Source: Muribaculaceae bacterium
Lineage (GTDB): Bacteria > Bacteroidota > Bacteroidia > Bacteroidales > Muribaculaceae
Direction: 5' to 3'
Assembly (NCBI GenBank): GCA_029070945.1
Contig: JAIEBK010000057.1
Location: 4,428-42,910, forward strand
Length of the DNA stretch: 38,483 nt
Made by a program: the position numbers and the translations under genes. Under the pieces are notes generated by a model. The model had not been told where the DNA came from, searched no databases, and worked only from the letters and a program-made list of their open reading frames with translations. Below are positions 29,109 through 38,483 of this stretch, one piece after another (positions within the stretch are counted from its first letter, which is position 1; the number at the start of each line of letters is the position of its first letter).

Positions 29109-30791
29109 ATGGAGAGATTGATAATCTATCAGATGTTTCCTCGAATCTTCAGCAACACCACCCCTGATCCAAAGGCGTGGGGAAAGCTCGAGGAAAACGG
29201 GAGTGGTAAACTGAATGATCTGACACCTAAGGCACTGCGTTCCATAAAGGAATTAGGTGTCAACTGCATATGGCTGACCGGCGTGATCGAGCATGCAACT
29301 AAGTCAGACTTTACAGCCTACGGCATAGAGAAGGATAATCCGAATGTTGTGAAGGGAGAAGCCGGAAGTCCCTATGCCATCAAGGACTATTACGACATAG
29401 ATCCTGCGATAGCTGTGGATGTGAACAATCGTATGGGGGAATTCGAAAACTGTGTGAAGCGAATACATAAGGAGGGTATGAAGGTGATAATCGATTTTGT
29501 ACCCAATCATACCGCACGTGTCTACCACAGTGATGTCGCACCTTCCGGCGTAAAGGACTTCGGCGCAGACGATGACATCACAATGGGATTCTCAGACAGG
29601 AATAACTACTATTACATACCGTTTCAGCAGTTTTCACCTCACTTCCCACTGGATGAAGAGGGTGATACCCCTTATGTGGAGTTTCCTGCGAAAGTGACAG
29701 GCAATGACTGCTTTACTGCTTTCTGCGGGAGAAATGACTGGTATGAGACGGTAAAGCTTAACTACGGTCATGATTATGGCGATTGGAGCGATCATTTCTG
29801 TCCTGTGCCCGACACATGGATCAAGATGCTGGCGATACTGCGGTTCTGGGCATCCAAAGGTATTGACGGATTCAGGTGCGACATGTGTTTCATGGTCCCT
29901 CTTGAGTTCTGGCATTGGGTTATCCCTCAGGTGAAGAAAGATTATGCTGACGTCTGTTTTATCGGTGAGATCTACGATGTAGGTCAATACCGCCCGTTCC
30001 TTGACTATGGTTGTTTCGATTATCTCTATGACAAGGTGAATCTGTATGATACGCTTGTAGATATTGAGATACACAACCATTCTGCAGCGAGACTGACCGG
30101 TGCATGGCAGACGGTGGATGGTATAGGTGATTCTATGCTCAACTTCCTTGAGAACCATGACGAGGTCCGTTTCGGTTCAAAGGCATATTCCGGCAATCCG
30201 GCAAATGTGCTTCCGTCTCTTGTTGTAAGTTCGATGATCTCACGTGGGCCTTTCTTGATATACTATGGTCAGGAACTTGGCGAATCCGCTCTTGACAACG
30301 AGGGTTTCGCCGGTGATAATAACCGAAGCACCATATTTGACTATTGGAGCTACGACACTTTGCGCCGATGGTGGAATGAAGGCAATCCTTCCTTGAAAAA
30401 ACTTACTCCTCAGGAGAAATGGCTGCGCGGAATATATCAGAAAGTACTGACTCTTTGCAATGTCGAGCCGGCATTGAGAGAAGGTAATTTCTTTGATCTG
30501 ATGTATGTCAACCTCCGCCATGACGGTTTCAATCCACACAGCCAGTTCGCATTCTTGCGCTATACCGCTGAATCTGTTCTTCTTATAGTGGTGAATTTCG
30601 ACCACACGGAGGCCGATGTCGATGTTGTGATTCCAAGACTTGCTTTCGAGATGGCCGGACTTCATGAATCAGATATAGTTGCTGATGACCTCCTTTGTGA
30701 ACGCAGCCTGTTTGTGAAGCTTGTTCCGGACGGAAGCACTTCCGTACATCTGAAGCCGAAAGACGCTGTAGTCTTAAGAATCAAGGGATAA
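29109..30791 (+). CDS. Alpha-amylase family (GH13) glycosidase, no obvious signal peptide
   Basis: 560 aa; DFVPNHTAR, GFRCDMCFM, FIGEIYD, FLENHDEVRF catalytic regions. Confidence 0.93.
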   Translation: MERLIIYQMFPRIFSNTTPDPKAWGKLEENGSGKLNDLTPKALRSIKELGVNCIWLTGVIEHATKSDFTAYGIEKDNPNVVKGEAGSPYAIKDYYDIDPAIAVDVNNRMGEFENCVKRIHKEGMKVIIDFVPNHTARVYHSDVAPSGVKDFGADDDITMGFSDRNNYYYIPFQQFSPHFPLDEEGDTPYVEFPAKVTGNDCFTAFCGRNDWYETVKLNYGHDYGDWSDHFCPVPDTWIKMLAILRFWASKGIDGFRCDMCFMVPLEFWHWVIPQVKKDYADVCFIGEIYDVGQYRPFLDYGCFDYLYDKVNLYDTLVDIEIHNHSAARLTGAWQTVDGIGDSMLNFLENHDEVRFGSKAYSGNPANVLPSLVVSSMISRGPFLIYYGQELGESALDNEGFAGDNNRSTIFDYWSYDTLRRWWNEGNPSLKKLTPQEKWLRGIYQKVLTLCNVEPALREGNFFDLMYVNLRHDGFNPHSQFAFLRYTAESVLLIVVNFDHTEADVDVVIPRLAFEMAGLHESDIVADDLLCERSLFVKLVPDGSTSVHLKPKDAVVLRIKG

Positions 30792-30823
30792 CGGTCAGTA
30801 TATGGATTAATGATATAAACGAT

Positions 30824-30859
30824 AAAATCCCGGTTGCCATCGGCATACCGGGATTTTTA
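30824..30859. terminator. Bidirectional rho-independent terminator between GH13 gene (+) and prs (-)
   Basis: Perfect 11-bp inverted repeat AAAATCCCGGT ... ACCGGGATTTT (30824-30834 / 30847-30857), inner TGCC/GGCA extension, T runs on both strands. Confidence 0.88.
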
Positions 30860-30887
30860 TTTCTTTGCCTGTTCTTCAGTTCTGTAT

Positions 30888-31835
30888 TCAGGGCTTGAAG
30901 AGATACTGGCTTGAGATGGACTGGTTGTTATGGATACGTCGGATCGTATCAGCGAAAAGCTTCGTCACCGTGAGGATTGTTGCTTTCGGATTCTCCTTGC
31001 CATAGGGTATGGAGTCAGTGAATATTATTTCGGTGAGGCCACTGCTGAGTATACGGTCGGTAGCGGGATCGCTCATTACGGGATGTGTGATGAGGGCGCG
31101 AACTGAATTTGCGCCTTCCGCAAGCATCAGGTCGGCTGCTTTGGTGATTGTGCCGGCTGTATCCGCGATATCATCGACAAGCACTACATTTTTACCTTTA
31201 ACGTCGCCGATCACCTGCATCTTTGCTACGACATTGGCTTTAGCGCGCTGTTTATGGCAAAGCACGAGAGGCACATCGAAGTATTTGGCATAGGAGTTGG
31301 CTCGTTTCGCGCCGCCTACATCTGGCGATGCGATCACCATGTTCTCGAGATGGAGACTTTCGATATATGGAATGAATACGGAAGAAGCGTAGAGATGGTC
31401 GACCGGAACATTGAAGAATCCCTGGATCTGGTCGGCATGCAGGTCCATGGTCAGTAGTCTGTCGATTCCTGCTACGCTGAGAAGGTCAGCCACAAGTTTC
31501 GCTGCGATGGAGACACGCGGCTTATCCTTGCGGTCCTGACGGGCCCAGCCGAAATATGGGATGACCGCATTGATGCTTGCCGCCGACGCGCGCTTGGCGG
31601 CATCAATCATCAGAAGCAGTTCCATCAGATTGTCGGAGTTCGGAAATGTGGACTGTACGAGATATACTTCGGCTCCACGTATGGATTCGTCGAAGCATAC
31701 TTCAAATTCTCCATCGGCGAAATGCTCGATATTCATTTTGCCGAGTTCTATTCCCAGATCCTTGCAGATGCCTTCACCGAGATAATGGCTGCGTGTGCCT
31801 GCGAAGACCTTGATGGGCGGAAGGGTATTGCTCAT
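30888..31835 (-). CDS. prs: Ribose-phosphate pyrophosphokinase
   Basis: 315 aa; FADGEFEVCFDESIRG, DLHADQIQGFFNVPVDHL, VLVDDIADTAGTITKAADLM. Confidence 0.96.
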   Translation of the reverse strand: MSNTLPPIKVFAGTRSHYLGEGICKDLGIELGKMNIEHFADGEFEVCFDESIRGAEVYLVQSTFPNSDNLMELLLMIDAAKRASAASINAVIPYFGWARQDRKDKPRVSIAAKLVADLLSVAGIDRLLTMDLHADQIQGFFNVPVDHLYASSVFIPYIESLHLENMVIASPDVGGAKRANSYAKYFDVPLVLCHKQRAKANVVAKMQVIGDVKGKNVVLVDDIADTAGTITKAADLMLAEGANSVRALITHPVMSDPATDRILSSGLTEIIFTDSIPYGKENPKATILTVTKLFADTIRRIHNNQSISSQYLFKP

Positions 31836-31885
31836 ATATAGCTGTATGTTTAAGGCCCCTTATGGAGCGTCTCGATTTTTCAATG

Positions 31886-31893
31886 CAAAATTA
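31886..31893 (-). promoter_or_regulatory. Putative -7 element (TAATTTTG) for prs
   Basis: CAAAATTA on + strand, about 50 bp upstream of the prs start. Confidence 0.5.
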
Positions 31894-31959
31894 ATCATTA
31901 TTTTTGATTATAGCAACAAGAGCGACTAAAAAAGTTTTGTCGTCTGCGCCGTTGAGAAG

Positions 31960-31994
31960 AAAAAAGGAAAGCCTCCGTGATGCGAAGACTTTCC
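31960..31994 (-). terminator. Rho-independent terminator downstream of the M13 peptidase gene
   Basis: On - strand GGAAAGTCTTC-GCATCAC-GGAGGCTTTCC (11-bp stem, two G-U pairs), followed by TTTTTTCTTCTC. Confidence 0.85.
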
Positions 31995-32029
31995 ATTTTT
32001 ATGCGGACGTTATGCCGCCATTATGTTAT

Positions 32030-34069
32030 TTACCAGATAATGACACGCTCTTCAGCGGGACGGAACATCTTGTCGCCATCCTTGATGCCGAAAGCCTTGA
32101 AGAAGGGGTCGATATTCTTAAGTGTAACATTCACACGGTTTTCGCCGAGGGAGTGAACGTCGCCGCTGGTGAGGTTGCGCATTTCAGCCTCGCGTATGTT
32201 CTGTGCCCAGAGATTTGCGTAGTTCATATAGAACACCTGGGCTGGTGTAAGACCCTCGATCAGAGCTTCTTCGCTCTCTACGTCGACACCCTTTTTCTTC
32301 TGGCTGTCGAGGAAAGCCGTCATTGCTACGCGAAGACCACCCTGGTCCGCGATATTCTCGCCGAGTGTGTACTGTCCGTTGGCGAAAAGGCCTGGAAGAA
32401 TCTCGACCTTGTTAAATTGATCGGCAAGACCCTGGGTAAGCTGGCTGAACGCCTGTGCGTCTTCCGGCTGCCACCAGTTGACCATGTTTCCGTTTGCATC
32501 GAAATTGCATCCCTGGTCGTCGAATCCATGTGTCATCTCATGGCCAATCACGACGCCGATTCCACCGTAGTTTTCAGCGTCACTTGCTTCCGGATCAAAG
32601 AAAGGAGCCTGGAGGATACCGGCAGGGAATACGATCTCGTTGTTGAGAGGATTATAATATGCGTTGATGGTCTGCGGTGTCATTGCCCATTCGGTGCGAT
32701 CTACAGGTTTGCCCCACTTCTTGAGATATTCTTTCTGAGCCCACATCCGGGCGTTCTTCACATTGTCCGCGTAGCTGAGAGCCGGGTCGATCTCAAGTTC
32801 GGAATAGTCCTTCCATTTGTCGGGATAGCCGATCTTGACGGTAAACTTATTGAGTTTCTTGAGTGCTTCGACCTTAGTGTCGTCGCTCATCCACTCGAGA
32901 TGTATGATATGCTTTCCGAGAGCGTTGCGGAGATTCTCTACCAGACCGATCATATAGTCTTTTGAACTCTGAGGGAAATATTCTTCTACGTAGAGCTCGC
33001 CGATAGCTTCTCCGAGGAAGCCTTCGGTCACGCCGAGAGCTTTCTTCCAGCGCGGACGCTGCTGCTGAACGCCGCTCATCACCTTATTGAACTCAAAAGC
33101 TGCATCGGCGAAATCGTCACTGAGATATGAAGCATAATCCTGAGCCACAAGCCAGGCATAGTAGTCTTTCAGTTCTCGGTCTGTAAGATTGGCGAGAAGT
33201 TTATTGGCTGCGTTCATGGATCGCGGCTCTGTCACGATGATTGTCTCCGGAGCCTCGATCTCCATTGTCTCTGTGAAGAAGCGGTCAAGCGGAAGGTTGC
33301 TCCATTTGGCCTTGACGTCCTCATAGCTGAAAGGATTATAGAGAGCCGGGATGTTGCGGCTTTCCTCGCGGGTCAGGGCGGAATCAGCGAGAGCGGTCTC
33401 TATCTTCATGACGCTCTTCACGATGCGCTTGGCGTCCTTCTTTGAGTATCCGGCGAGAGTCATGTATTTCTCTATCAGTTTCTGATATGCGTCACGCACT
33501 TCCTTGTTGCGCTTGTCGTTGAGGAGATAGTAATCTCGGTCGCCAAGTCCGAGGCTGTTGCTGCCGAGATACATAGCGTATACCTGGGAGTTGGCAAGGT
33601 CTTCCTGCGGACCTCCGGAGAATAGAGGACTCGAGAAATTCGTGTGCATCCAGAGGTGAAGGTCGGTCATGCCGTCGTGGCTGGTGCTCTCGATCTTGGA
33701 GAGATAAGGTTTGATAGGTTCGGCACCGAGTTTGTTCCGACGTACGGAATCCATACCCTGTTCGTAGAGAGTCGCTACCTTATAGGCATTGGTTCCCGGC
33801 TTGGGATTTGTAGCTGCGAGTCCTGTCACGATTCGACGTACACGGTTGTTGCTGGAATCGTTAAGGATATTGAATGCACCGTAGCGGGAATATTCAGGGG
33901 TGAGAGGGTGCGAGTCCATCCATCCTTTGTTGACATGACGGTAGAAGTCGGCTGAAGCCGGGGTGTTAGGGTCGATACCCTTCGGATCGAGGCTTTTCAG
34001 GTGCTCTGCATGCATCCCCATGCAGATAGAAGCCGAAGCAATGATCGCGAAAAGATTTCTCAGTTTCAT
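32030..34069 (-). CDS. Secreted M13 family zinc metallopeptidase (neprilysin/PepO-like)
   Basis: 679 aa; signal peptide-like N-terminus MKLRNLFAIIASASICMGMHA; VIGHEMTHGFDDQG, ENIADQGGLRVA; C-terminal FRPAEERVIIW. Confidence 0.95.
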   Translation of the reverse strand: MKLRNLFAIIASASICMGMHAEHLKSLDPKGIDPNTPASADFYRHVNKGWMDSHPLTPEYSRYGAFNILNDSSNNRVRRIVTGLAATNPKPGTNAYKVATLYEQGMDSVRRNKLGAEPIKPYLSKIESTSHDGMTDLHLWMHTNFSSPLFSGGPQEDLANSQVYAMYLGSNSLGLGDRDYYLLNDKRNKEVRDAYQKLIEKYMTLAGYSKKDAKRIVKSVMKIETALADSALTREESRNIPALYNPFSYEDVKAKWSNLPLDRFFTETMEIEAPETIIVTEPRSMNAANKLLANLTDRELKDYYAWLVAQDYASYLSDDFADAAFEFNKVMSGVQQQRPRWKKALGVTEGFLGEAIGELYVEEYFPQSSKDYMIGLVENLRNALGKHIIHLEWMSDDTKVEALKKLNKFTVKIGYPDKWKDYSELEIDPALSYADNVKNARMWAQKEYLKKWGKPVDRTEWAMTPQTINAYYNPLNNEIVFPAGILQAPFFDPEASDAENYGGIGVVIGHEMTHGFDDQGCNFDANGNMVNWWQPEDAQAFSQLTQGLADQFNKVEILPGLFANGQYTLGENIADQGGLRVAMTAFLDSQKKKGVDVESEEALIEGLTPAQVFYMNYANLWAQNIREAEMRNLTSGDVHSLGENRVNVTLKNIDPFFKAFGIKDGDKMFRPAEERVIIW

Positions 34070-35082
34070 TCTTCTGAAATTTTTAATTTGTTTATTATGG
34101 TTTTTGATTTCATTTCGGTTTCAATCCATTCTTCATCCGGATCGGAAAGAACGGTGACTCCACATCCTGCGAAGACACTGACAGCATCCGGAGACACTTT
34201 AGCCGACCGCAGGTTTACGAAAAAAGCCGTGATTCCCTCGATATCATCAGGACCGCAGAATCCGCCATACATTTCTCGTGAGAACTTCTCGCAATTCCGT
34301 ATCAGCTCAAGTGAGTGCATGCGATCCGAACCGCATAGTGCCGGTGTCGGCGAAATCTCTGTCAGGAGCTTCCGCAGTCTGCTGTGATAGCTTTCTTCAA
34401 AATCGTCTGCGATGCCGGAGGGGGGCATATAGGCTGATATGGGAGTGCAGATATGTTCGATCTGTCCCGCTCTTTTTGTATATGTCTTTCCTGCGGTTAC
34501 GGCTCCGCAGTGTCTCATAAGGGAATCCATGATAAACTCCGTCACCATAGCCTGTTCATCACGGTTTTTTTCATCCCACTCTTTGGCCTGCCCGGAATAA
34601 GGACGTGTCCCGGCAAGAGCCATCGTGGATATAAATTCCCCCTCCTTACGGAGCAGGAGTTCCGGGGAGGCTCCTATCCAGGTGCCTGTGGTTGGCGTGG
34701 AAAAAAGGAACACAAATGCTTCGGGATAAGACGAGCAGAGATTATCGAATGTCGCGTCGAGGTTGATATTGGAGTCGACACGAATCACTCGTGCTGCGAC
34801 TGTCTTGCCTCTGCTGGAGCCGAGTGAATTAATTATGGTACGGACCTCATTTTCAAAGTCTTCCCTGGAGGTGGTTGTGGGAAGATAGGATGTCTCCGGT
34901 TTGAATTCTGAATCTGGATTGCAGATATCAAAAGGAATCGTCATCAATCCGTCGTCAGGATCTGAAAACGGAGCTATGACAAAACCTTTAGCGAACCCTT
35001 TAAGAAGACGCTGCGAACCACCTGATATGATTTCAGTGGAGTTGGGAAGTCTGTATTTAAACCAGTTCACCGAATAGTTCAA
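34066..35082 (-). CDS. menF: Isochorismate synthase / chorismate-binding enzyme
   Basis: Chorismate-binding fold (TGTWIGASPELLLRKEGEFISTMALAGTRP, QIEHICTPISAYM, PTPALCG, REMYGGFCGPDD, AGCGVTVLSDPDEEWIETEMKSKTI). Start must be non-ATG (TTG at 35082 or GTG at 35070). Confidence 0.9.
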   Translation of the reverse strand: MNYSVNWFKYRLPNSTEIISGGSQRLLKGFAKGFVIAPFSDPDDGLMTIPFDICNPDSEFKPETSYLPTTTSREDFENEVRTIINSLGSSRGKTVAARVIRVDSNINLDATFDNLCSSYPEAFVFLFSTPTTGTWIGASPELLLRKEGEFISTMALAGTRPYSGQAKEWDEKNRDEQAMVTEFIMDSLMRHCGAVTAGKTYTKRAGQIEHICTPISAYMPPSGIADDFEESYHSRLRKLLTEISPTPALCGSDRMHSLELIRNCEKFSREMYGGFCGPDDIEGITAFFVNLRSAKVSPDAVSVFAGCGVTVLSDPDEEWIETEMKSKTIINKLKISEE

Positions 35083-36361
35083 AGGGCTCGGCCCCGGTTA
35101 TTTTGACATTGATGAATTCTCCGGGCTCGGCGTCCGAACCCTTCACGTATATCTCGGGATCGACCTCAGGGGAGTCCCATTGTGTACGCCCTATGCGGGT
35201 ATCGCCCTCGATACGGTCTACAAGTACACGTACGGTCATACCGACCATCTCGAGGTTTCGCTGATACGATATTTCCTGTTGCAGTTCCATGAGCCGGTCA
35301 AGACGTGCCTGCTTCACTTCCGGGGGAATGTCATCTGTAAGGTTTTTCGCTGCCCATGTATCGTCTTCCTCGCTGTAGGCGAAAGCACCCATTCTCTCAA
35401 AACGCTGTTCACGTACAAAATCGAGAAGTTGCTCGAACTCTTCATCCCCTTCTCCGGGAAAGCCGACCATAAGGGTAGTTCTTATTTTCAGTCCCGGCAC
35501 CCGTCGGCGCATCTCCGCGAGCAGTTCTTTTGTCTGTTGGCCGTTGATATGCCGACGCATATTGTCGAGGACTTTGTCTGAGACATGCTGGAGTGCTATA
35601 TCGATATATTTACATACATTTTCATGGCGCGCCATTACGTCGAGGAGTTCCATCGGGAAGTCGGAAGGATACGCGTAGTGCAGACGAATCCATTCCACTC
35701 CCCGAATCTCTGCCATGCGGTCGATAAGTTCGGGCAAAGCGTGATGACCGTACAGATCAGTGCCGTAGCTGCTGAGGTCCTGGGCGATTACGTTGAAATC
35801 CTTAACTCCTTTGCTGACGAGTTCGCGCGTTTCATCCAGAATCTCCTCTATTGGTCGGGATGTATGACGTCCGGTAATGATCGGAATTGCACAAAAAGCA
35901 CAGAATCGGTTGCATCCTTCCGATATCTTGATGTATGTGCTGTGCGGGGGAGTGGTAAGTGTACGTTCCCAGTCTTTGGGTGAGTTCTTCTCATCGGAAG
36001 AACGGTCGGGAAGACTTTCTATGAAATCCTTCCAGTCGAATTTCCCATACCAGACATCTACTTCAGGAATCTCATCCTTCAGTTCGTCCATATATCTTTG
36101 AGACAGACAGCCCATGACAGCTATATGGCCTATCTTGCGTGTTTTCTTAAGAGATCCGAGCTGAAGAATCATTTCTATCGACTCTTCCTTGGCATCCTGA
36201 ATAAACCCGCATGTATTGACCATCACCCATTCCCCGTTAGGCTGCTCCGCATCATGCCTGACATTGTAGCCCTTTGCCGAGAGCCGGCGCAGGAGTCGTT
36301 CGCTGTCGATGAGGTTCTTGCTGCAGCCGAGAGAGATGACGTCGATAAGTCCTTTTTTCAT
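35057..36361 (-). CDS. rimO: Ribosomal protein S12 methylthiotransferase
   Basis: 434 aa; SLGCSKNLIDSERLL, NTCGFIQDAKEESI, KISEGCNRFCAFCAIPIITGRHTSRP radical-SAM cysteines, C-terminal TRAM region. Confidence 0.96.
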   Translation of the reverse strand: MKKGLIDVISLGCSKNLIDSERLLRRLSAKGYNVRHDAEQPNGEWVMVNTCGFIQDAKEESIEMILQLGSLKKTRKIGHIAVMGCLSQRYMDELKDEIPEVDVWYGKFDWKDFIESLPDRSSDEKNSPKDWERTLTTPPHSTYIKISEGCNRFCAFCAIPIITGRHTSRPIEEILDETRELVSKGVKDFNVIAQDLSSYGTDLYGHHALPELIDRMAEIRGVEWIRLHYAYPSDFPMELLDVMARHENVCKYIDIALQHVSDKVLDNMRRHINGQQTKELLAEMRRRVPGLKIRTTLMVGFPGEGDEEFEQLLDFVREQRFERMGAFAYSEEDDTWAAKNLTDDIPPEVKQARLDRLMELQQEISYQRNLEMVGMTVRVLVDRIEGDTRIGRTQWDSPEVDPEIYVKGSDAEPGEFINVKITGAEPFELFGELV

Positions 36362-36376
36362 CTACGCAGGTGATAA

Positions 36377-37345
36377 TCATTTGGCGGCGTTACCGAACAG
36401 TGACTTTACAAACTCATCGCTGTGGAATATCTGGAGGTCATCCATTTTCTCGCCGATACCTATATATTTTACAGGGATATTGAACTGGTCGCTTATACCG
36501 ATGACAACGCCACCTTTTGCCGTACCGTCAAGTTTGGTGACAGCGAGAGCGTTGACTTCAGTGGCAGCCACAAACTGCTTGGCCTGTTCATATGCATTCT
36601 GTCCTGTGCTTCCGTCCAATACGAGAAGTACTTCATGCGGTGCGTCAGGAACTACCTTCTGCATGACTTTCTTTACTTTGGAAAGTTCGTCCATGAGACC
36701 TTTCTTGTTGTGAAGACGACCGGCCGTGTCTATGATCACCACATCCGCGCCCTGCGCTTTGGCGCTTGAAAGCGTGTCGAATGCGACTGCGGCCGGGTCG
36801 CTGCCCATCTTCTGCTTGATGACAGGCACTCCTGCACGCTCGCCCCATATGTCGAGCTGCTCTATAGCGGCGGCACGGAAAGTATCTGCCGCGCCAAGAA
36901 TCACTTTGTTGCCGGCTGCCTTGTATTGATAGGCGAGCTTACCGATAGTGGTAGTCTTACCTACCCCGTTGACGCCTACAACCATTATTACATATGGCTT
37001 TTTGTCTACAGGGATCTCGAAATCACCGAGTTCCGGTTCCTTGTCAGGTCGGGAAAGCATCTGGGATATCTCATCGCAGAGAATATCGTTGAGTTCTGAG
37101 GAGTTTATGTATTTATCACGTGCCACACGTTCCTCAAGTCTTTCGATGATCTTAAGTGATGTGTCAACGCCTATATCGGAAGTGATGAACACCTCCTCAA
37201 GATTGTCGAGTACTTCATCATCGACTTTGGATTTGCCTGCAACCGCGCGGGCGATTTTATCCCATACTCCCTTTTTTGTCTTTTCGAGACCGGAATCGAG
37301 CTGTTCCTTTTTCTCTCTCGAAAAAAGTTTTTTGAAAAATCCCAT
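36377..37345 (-). CDS. ftsY: Signal recognition particle receptor
   Basis: 322 aa; VVGVNGVGKTTTIGKLAYQYK, DTFRAAAIEQL, VIIDTAGRLHNK, TKLDGTAKGGVVI. Confidence 0.97.
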   Translation of the reverse strand: MGFFKKLFSREKKEQLDSGLEKTKKGVWDKIARAVAGKSKVDDEVLDNLEEVFITSDIGVDTSLKIIERLEERVARDKYINSSELNDILCDEISQMLSRPDKEPELGDFEIPVDKKPYVIMVVGVNGVGKTTTIGKLAYQYKAAGNKVILGAADTFRAAAIEQLDIWGERAGVPVIKQKMGSDPAAVAFDTLSSAKAQGADVVIIDTAGRLHNKKGLMDELSKVKKVMQKVVPDAPHEVLLVLDGSTGQNAYEQAKQFVAATEVNALAVTKLDGTAKGGVVIGISDQFNIPVKYIGIGEKMDDLQIFHSDEFVKSLFGNAAK

Positions 37346-37365
37346 ACGTTTCGGTTTTTATACTG

Positions 37366-37373
37366 CAAAATTA
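37366..37373 (-). promoter_or_regulatory. Putative -7 element (TAATTTTG) for ftsY operon
   Basis: CAAAATTA on + strand, about 20 bp upstream of the ftsY start. Confidence 0.5.
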
Positions 37374-37503
37374 GTGTTTTTTCTTGAAATGCACAAATTT
37401 CGTGCCAAGTTTATAATAAGTCTGAACTTGTTGTGCATACTCATAGTTTGCCGGCTGTGATGCTTTCAGCTCTCTGCTGAATATAATTAAGATTTGATGG
37501 AAA

Positions 37504-37535
37504 TTTGGATATTAGGGAAGTTTTCTCTACCTTTG
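37504..37535 (+). promoter_or_regulatory. Putative promoter (TTTG-N20-TACCTTTG) of GH43-like gene
   Basis: TTTG at 37504-37507, 20-nt spacer, TACCTTTG at 37528-37535, 28 bp before the ATG. Confidence 0.6.
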
Positions 37536-37563
37536 TGAAGTTAATGCAAATATTTCTAATGTT

Positions 37564-38483
37564 ATGAAGAGATCGATATTGATATGCAGTTTATTGTCCA
37601 TGGCGGGTGTGGCTGCATTTGCTGTTGAGAATTTGCCGGTGGAGGTCGGAAACCTGCAGAAGGGAGACCATATGCTTTATTGCCATATGAATGACGCGGG
37701 ACCTGCATGGACGGCTTATGCGGTCAGTGAGGACGGAATCGTGTATCATGATCTTCTGCAGGGGGACTCCATTTTCAGTGATAAGGTTATGGCCCCGATC
37801 GAGGGTCGCACCAGAGATGCTTTCATCTGCAGAAGACATGATGACAAAGGTTTCCTTATGGTCTGCACTGATATGGAGGCCAACGAGGCATCGCGAAAGA
37901 GACTTGGTAAGAAGGAGACATGGGATAACTATGGCATATGTCTGCTGACAAGTGATGACCTCATCAACTGGAAATCGACATCTTTTGACTACCGTAAGGG
38001 CAAGGAAATATTCTCGAATCCTGAGGCGGAAAGCGTATATGAAGACTGGTCAACAATCAACCGCGTTTGGGCGCCGCAGATCATGTGGGATGCTACATAC
38101 GAATGGCCTGACGGAAAGAAGGGTGGCTATATGATATATTATTCCATGTGGAACCGGGACGAGGAATCCTATGACAGAATGTATTATTCATATGCAAACG
38201 AAACTTTTACTAAGCTGACCCAGCCGAAACTGCTGTTTGACTGGGGTTACGCCACAATCGATGCGGATATAAACTGGGTGCCTGCCGATGGCCTGTGGCA
38301 TATGATGATAAAGAAGGAGGGTGGCAAACCTGGACTTTTCACAGCAACGAGTCCTCGCCTGACCGGACCTTGGGGTGAGCCTGACGAGGATGATTACATT
38401 GATTTCGAGGGAAATAAAAAATGTGAAGGCGTATCAGCGTTTCGGCTTCCGGGAGAAGACACATGGCACATCGGATATATCGA
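37564..38483 (+). CDS. Secreted glycoside hydrolase family 43-like protein, partial (C-terminus outside window)
   Basis: ATG at 37564, frame open to window edge: MKRSILICSLLSMAGVAAFAVENLP (signal peptide-like)...GDHMLYCHMNDAGPAWTAYAVSEDG...RVWAPQIMWD...YMIYYSMWN...GLWHMMIKKEGG...CEGVSAFRLPGEDTWHIGYI, a five-bladed propeller style. Not in the ORF track because it runs off the edge. Confidence 0.75.
   Translation, partial: MKRSILICSLLSMAGVAAFAVENLPVEVGNLQKGDHMLYCHMNDAGPAWTAYAVSEDGIVYHDLLQGDSIFSDKVMAPIEGRTRDAFICRRHDDKGFLMVCTDMEANEASRKRLGKKETWDNYGICLLTSDDLINWKSTSFDYRKGKEIFSNPEAESVYEDWSTINRVWAPQIMWDATYEWPDGKKGGYMIYYSMWNRDEESYDRMYYSYANETFTKLTQPKLLFDWGYATIDADINWVPADGLWHMMIKKEGGKPGLFTATSPRLTGPWGEPDEDDYIDFEGNKKCEGVSAFRLPGEDTWHIGYI

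Noticed and set aside
37564-38483. Polysaccharide utilisation locus
   Set aside because: Only one partial GH43-like gene is visible and there is no SusC/SusD pair or sensor in the window; sequence beyond the right edge would be needed.
1-38483. CRISPR arrays, tRNA/rRNA genes, toxin-antitoxin or defence systems
   Set aside because: No regularly spaced repeats, no tRNA-like cloverleaf with CCA/TTC motifs noticed by eye, and no recognisable defence-gene families among the ORFs. A tRNAscan/Infernal/DefenseFinder run would be decisive.

Overview
The window is a 38.5-kb Bacteroidales-type chromosomal segment. I infer this from gene content, the LpxC-FabZ fusion, and repeated TAnnTTTG promoter motifs; Muribaculaceae-like is only a guess. 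Most of it is housekeeping and envelope genes. In order: acyl-CoA carboxylase (partial) and methylmalonyl-CoA epimerase (-); lpxD, lpxC/fabZ, lpxA (+); menD, menB, menC, menE-like (+); a Crp/Fnr regulator (-); a divergent methyltransferase-like + aldo/keto reductase pair (+); a nadE, tsaC, polyprenyl glycosylphosphotransferase, ClC, fmt gene string (-); rpmB, rpmG, DUF4295 with a very strong terminator (-); a lone tyrosine recombinase (+); tsaD and a truncated cinA (-); tamB, patatin and GH13 (+); prs (-); an ftsY, rimO, menF, M13 peptidase string (-); and the 5' part of a secreted GH43-like gene (+). I found no tRNA or rRNA genes, CRISPR arrays or complete mobile elements. I did not find a clear new system. 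The best leads are the orphan tyrosine recombinase between cinA and rpmB, a CinA lacking its COG1058 domain, an isochorismate synthase gene with no possible ATG start that overlaps rimO, a methyltransferase/AKR pair with a promoter implying a leaderless mRNA, and a TamB-patatin gene pair. Function calls come from recognising protein motifs by eye; no database search was run.
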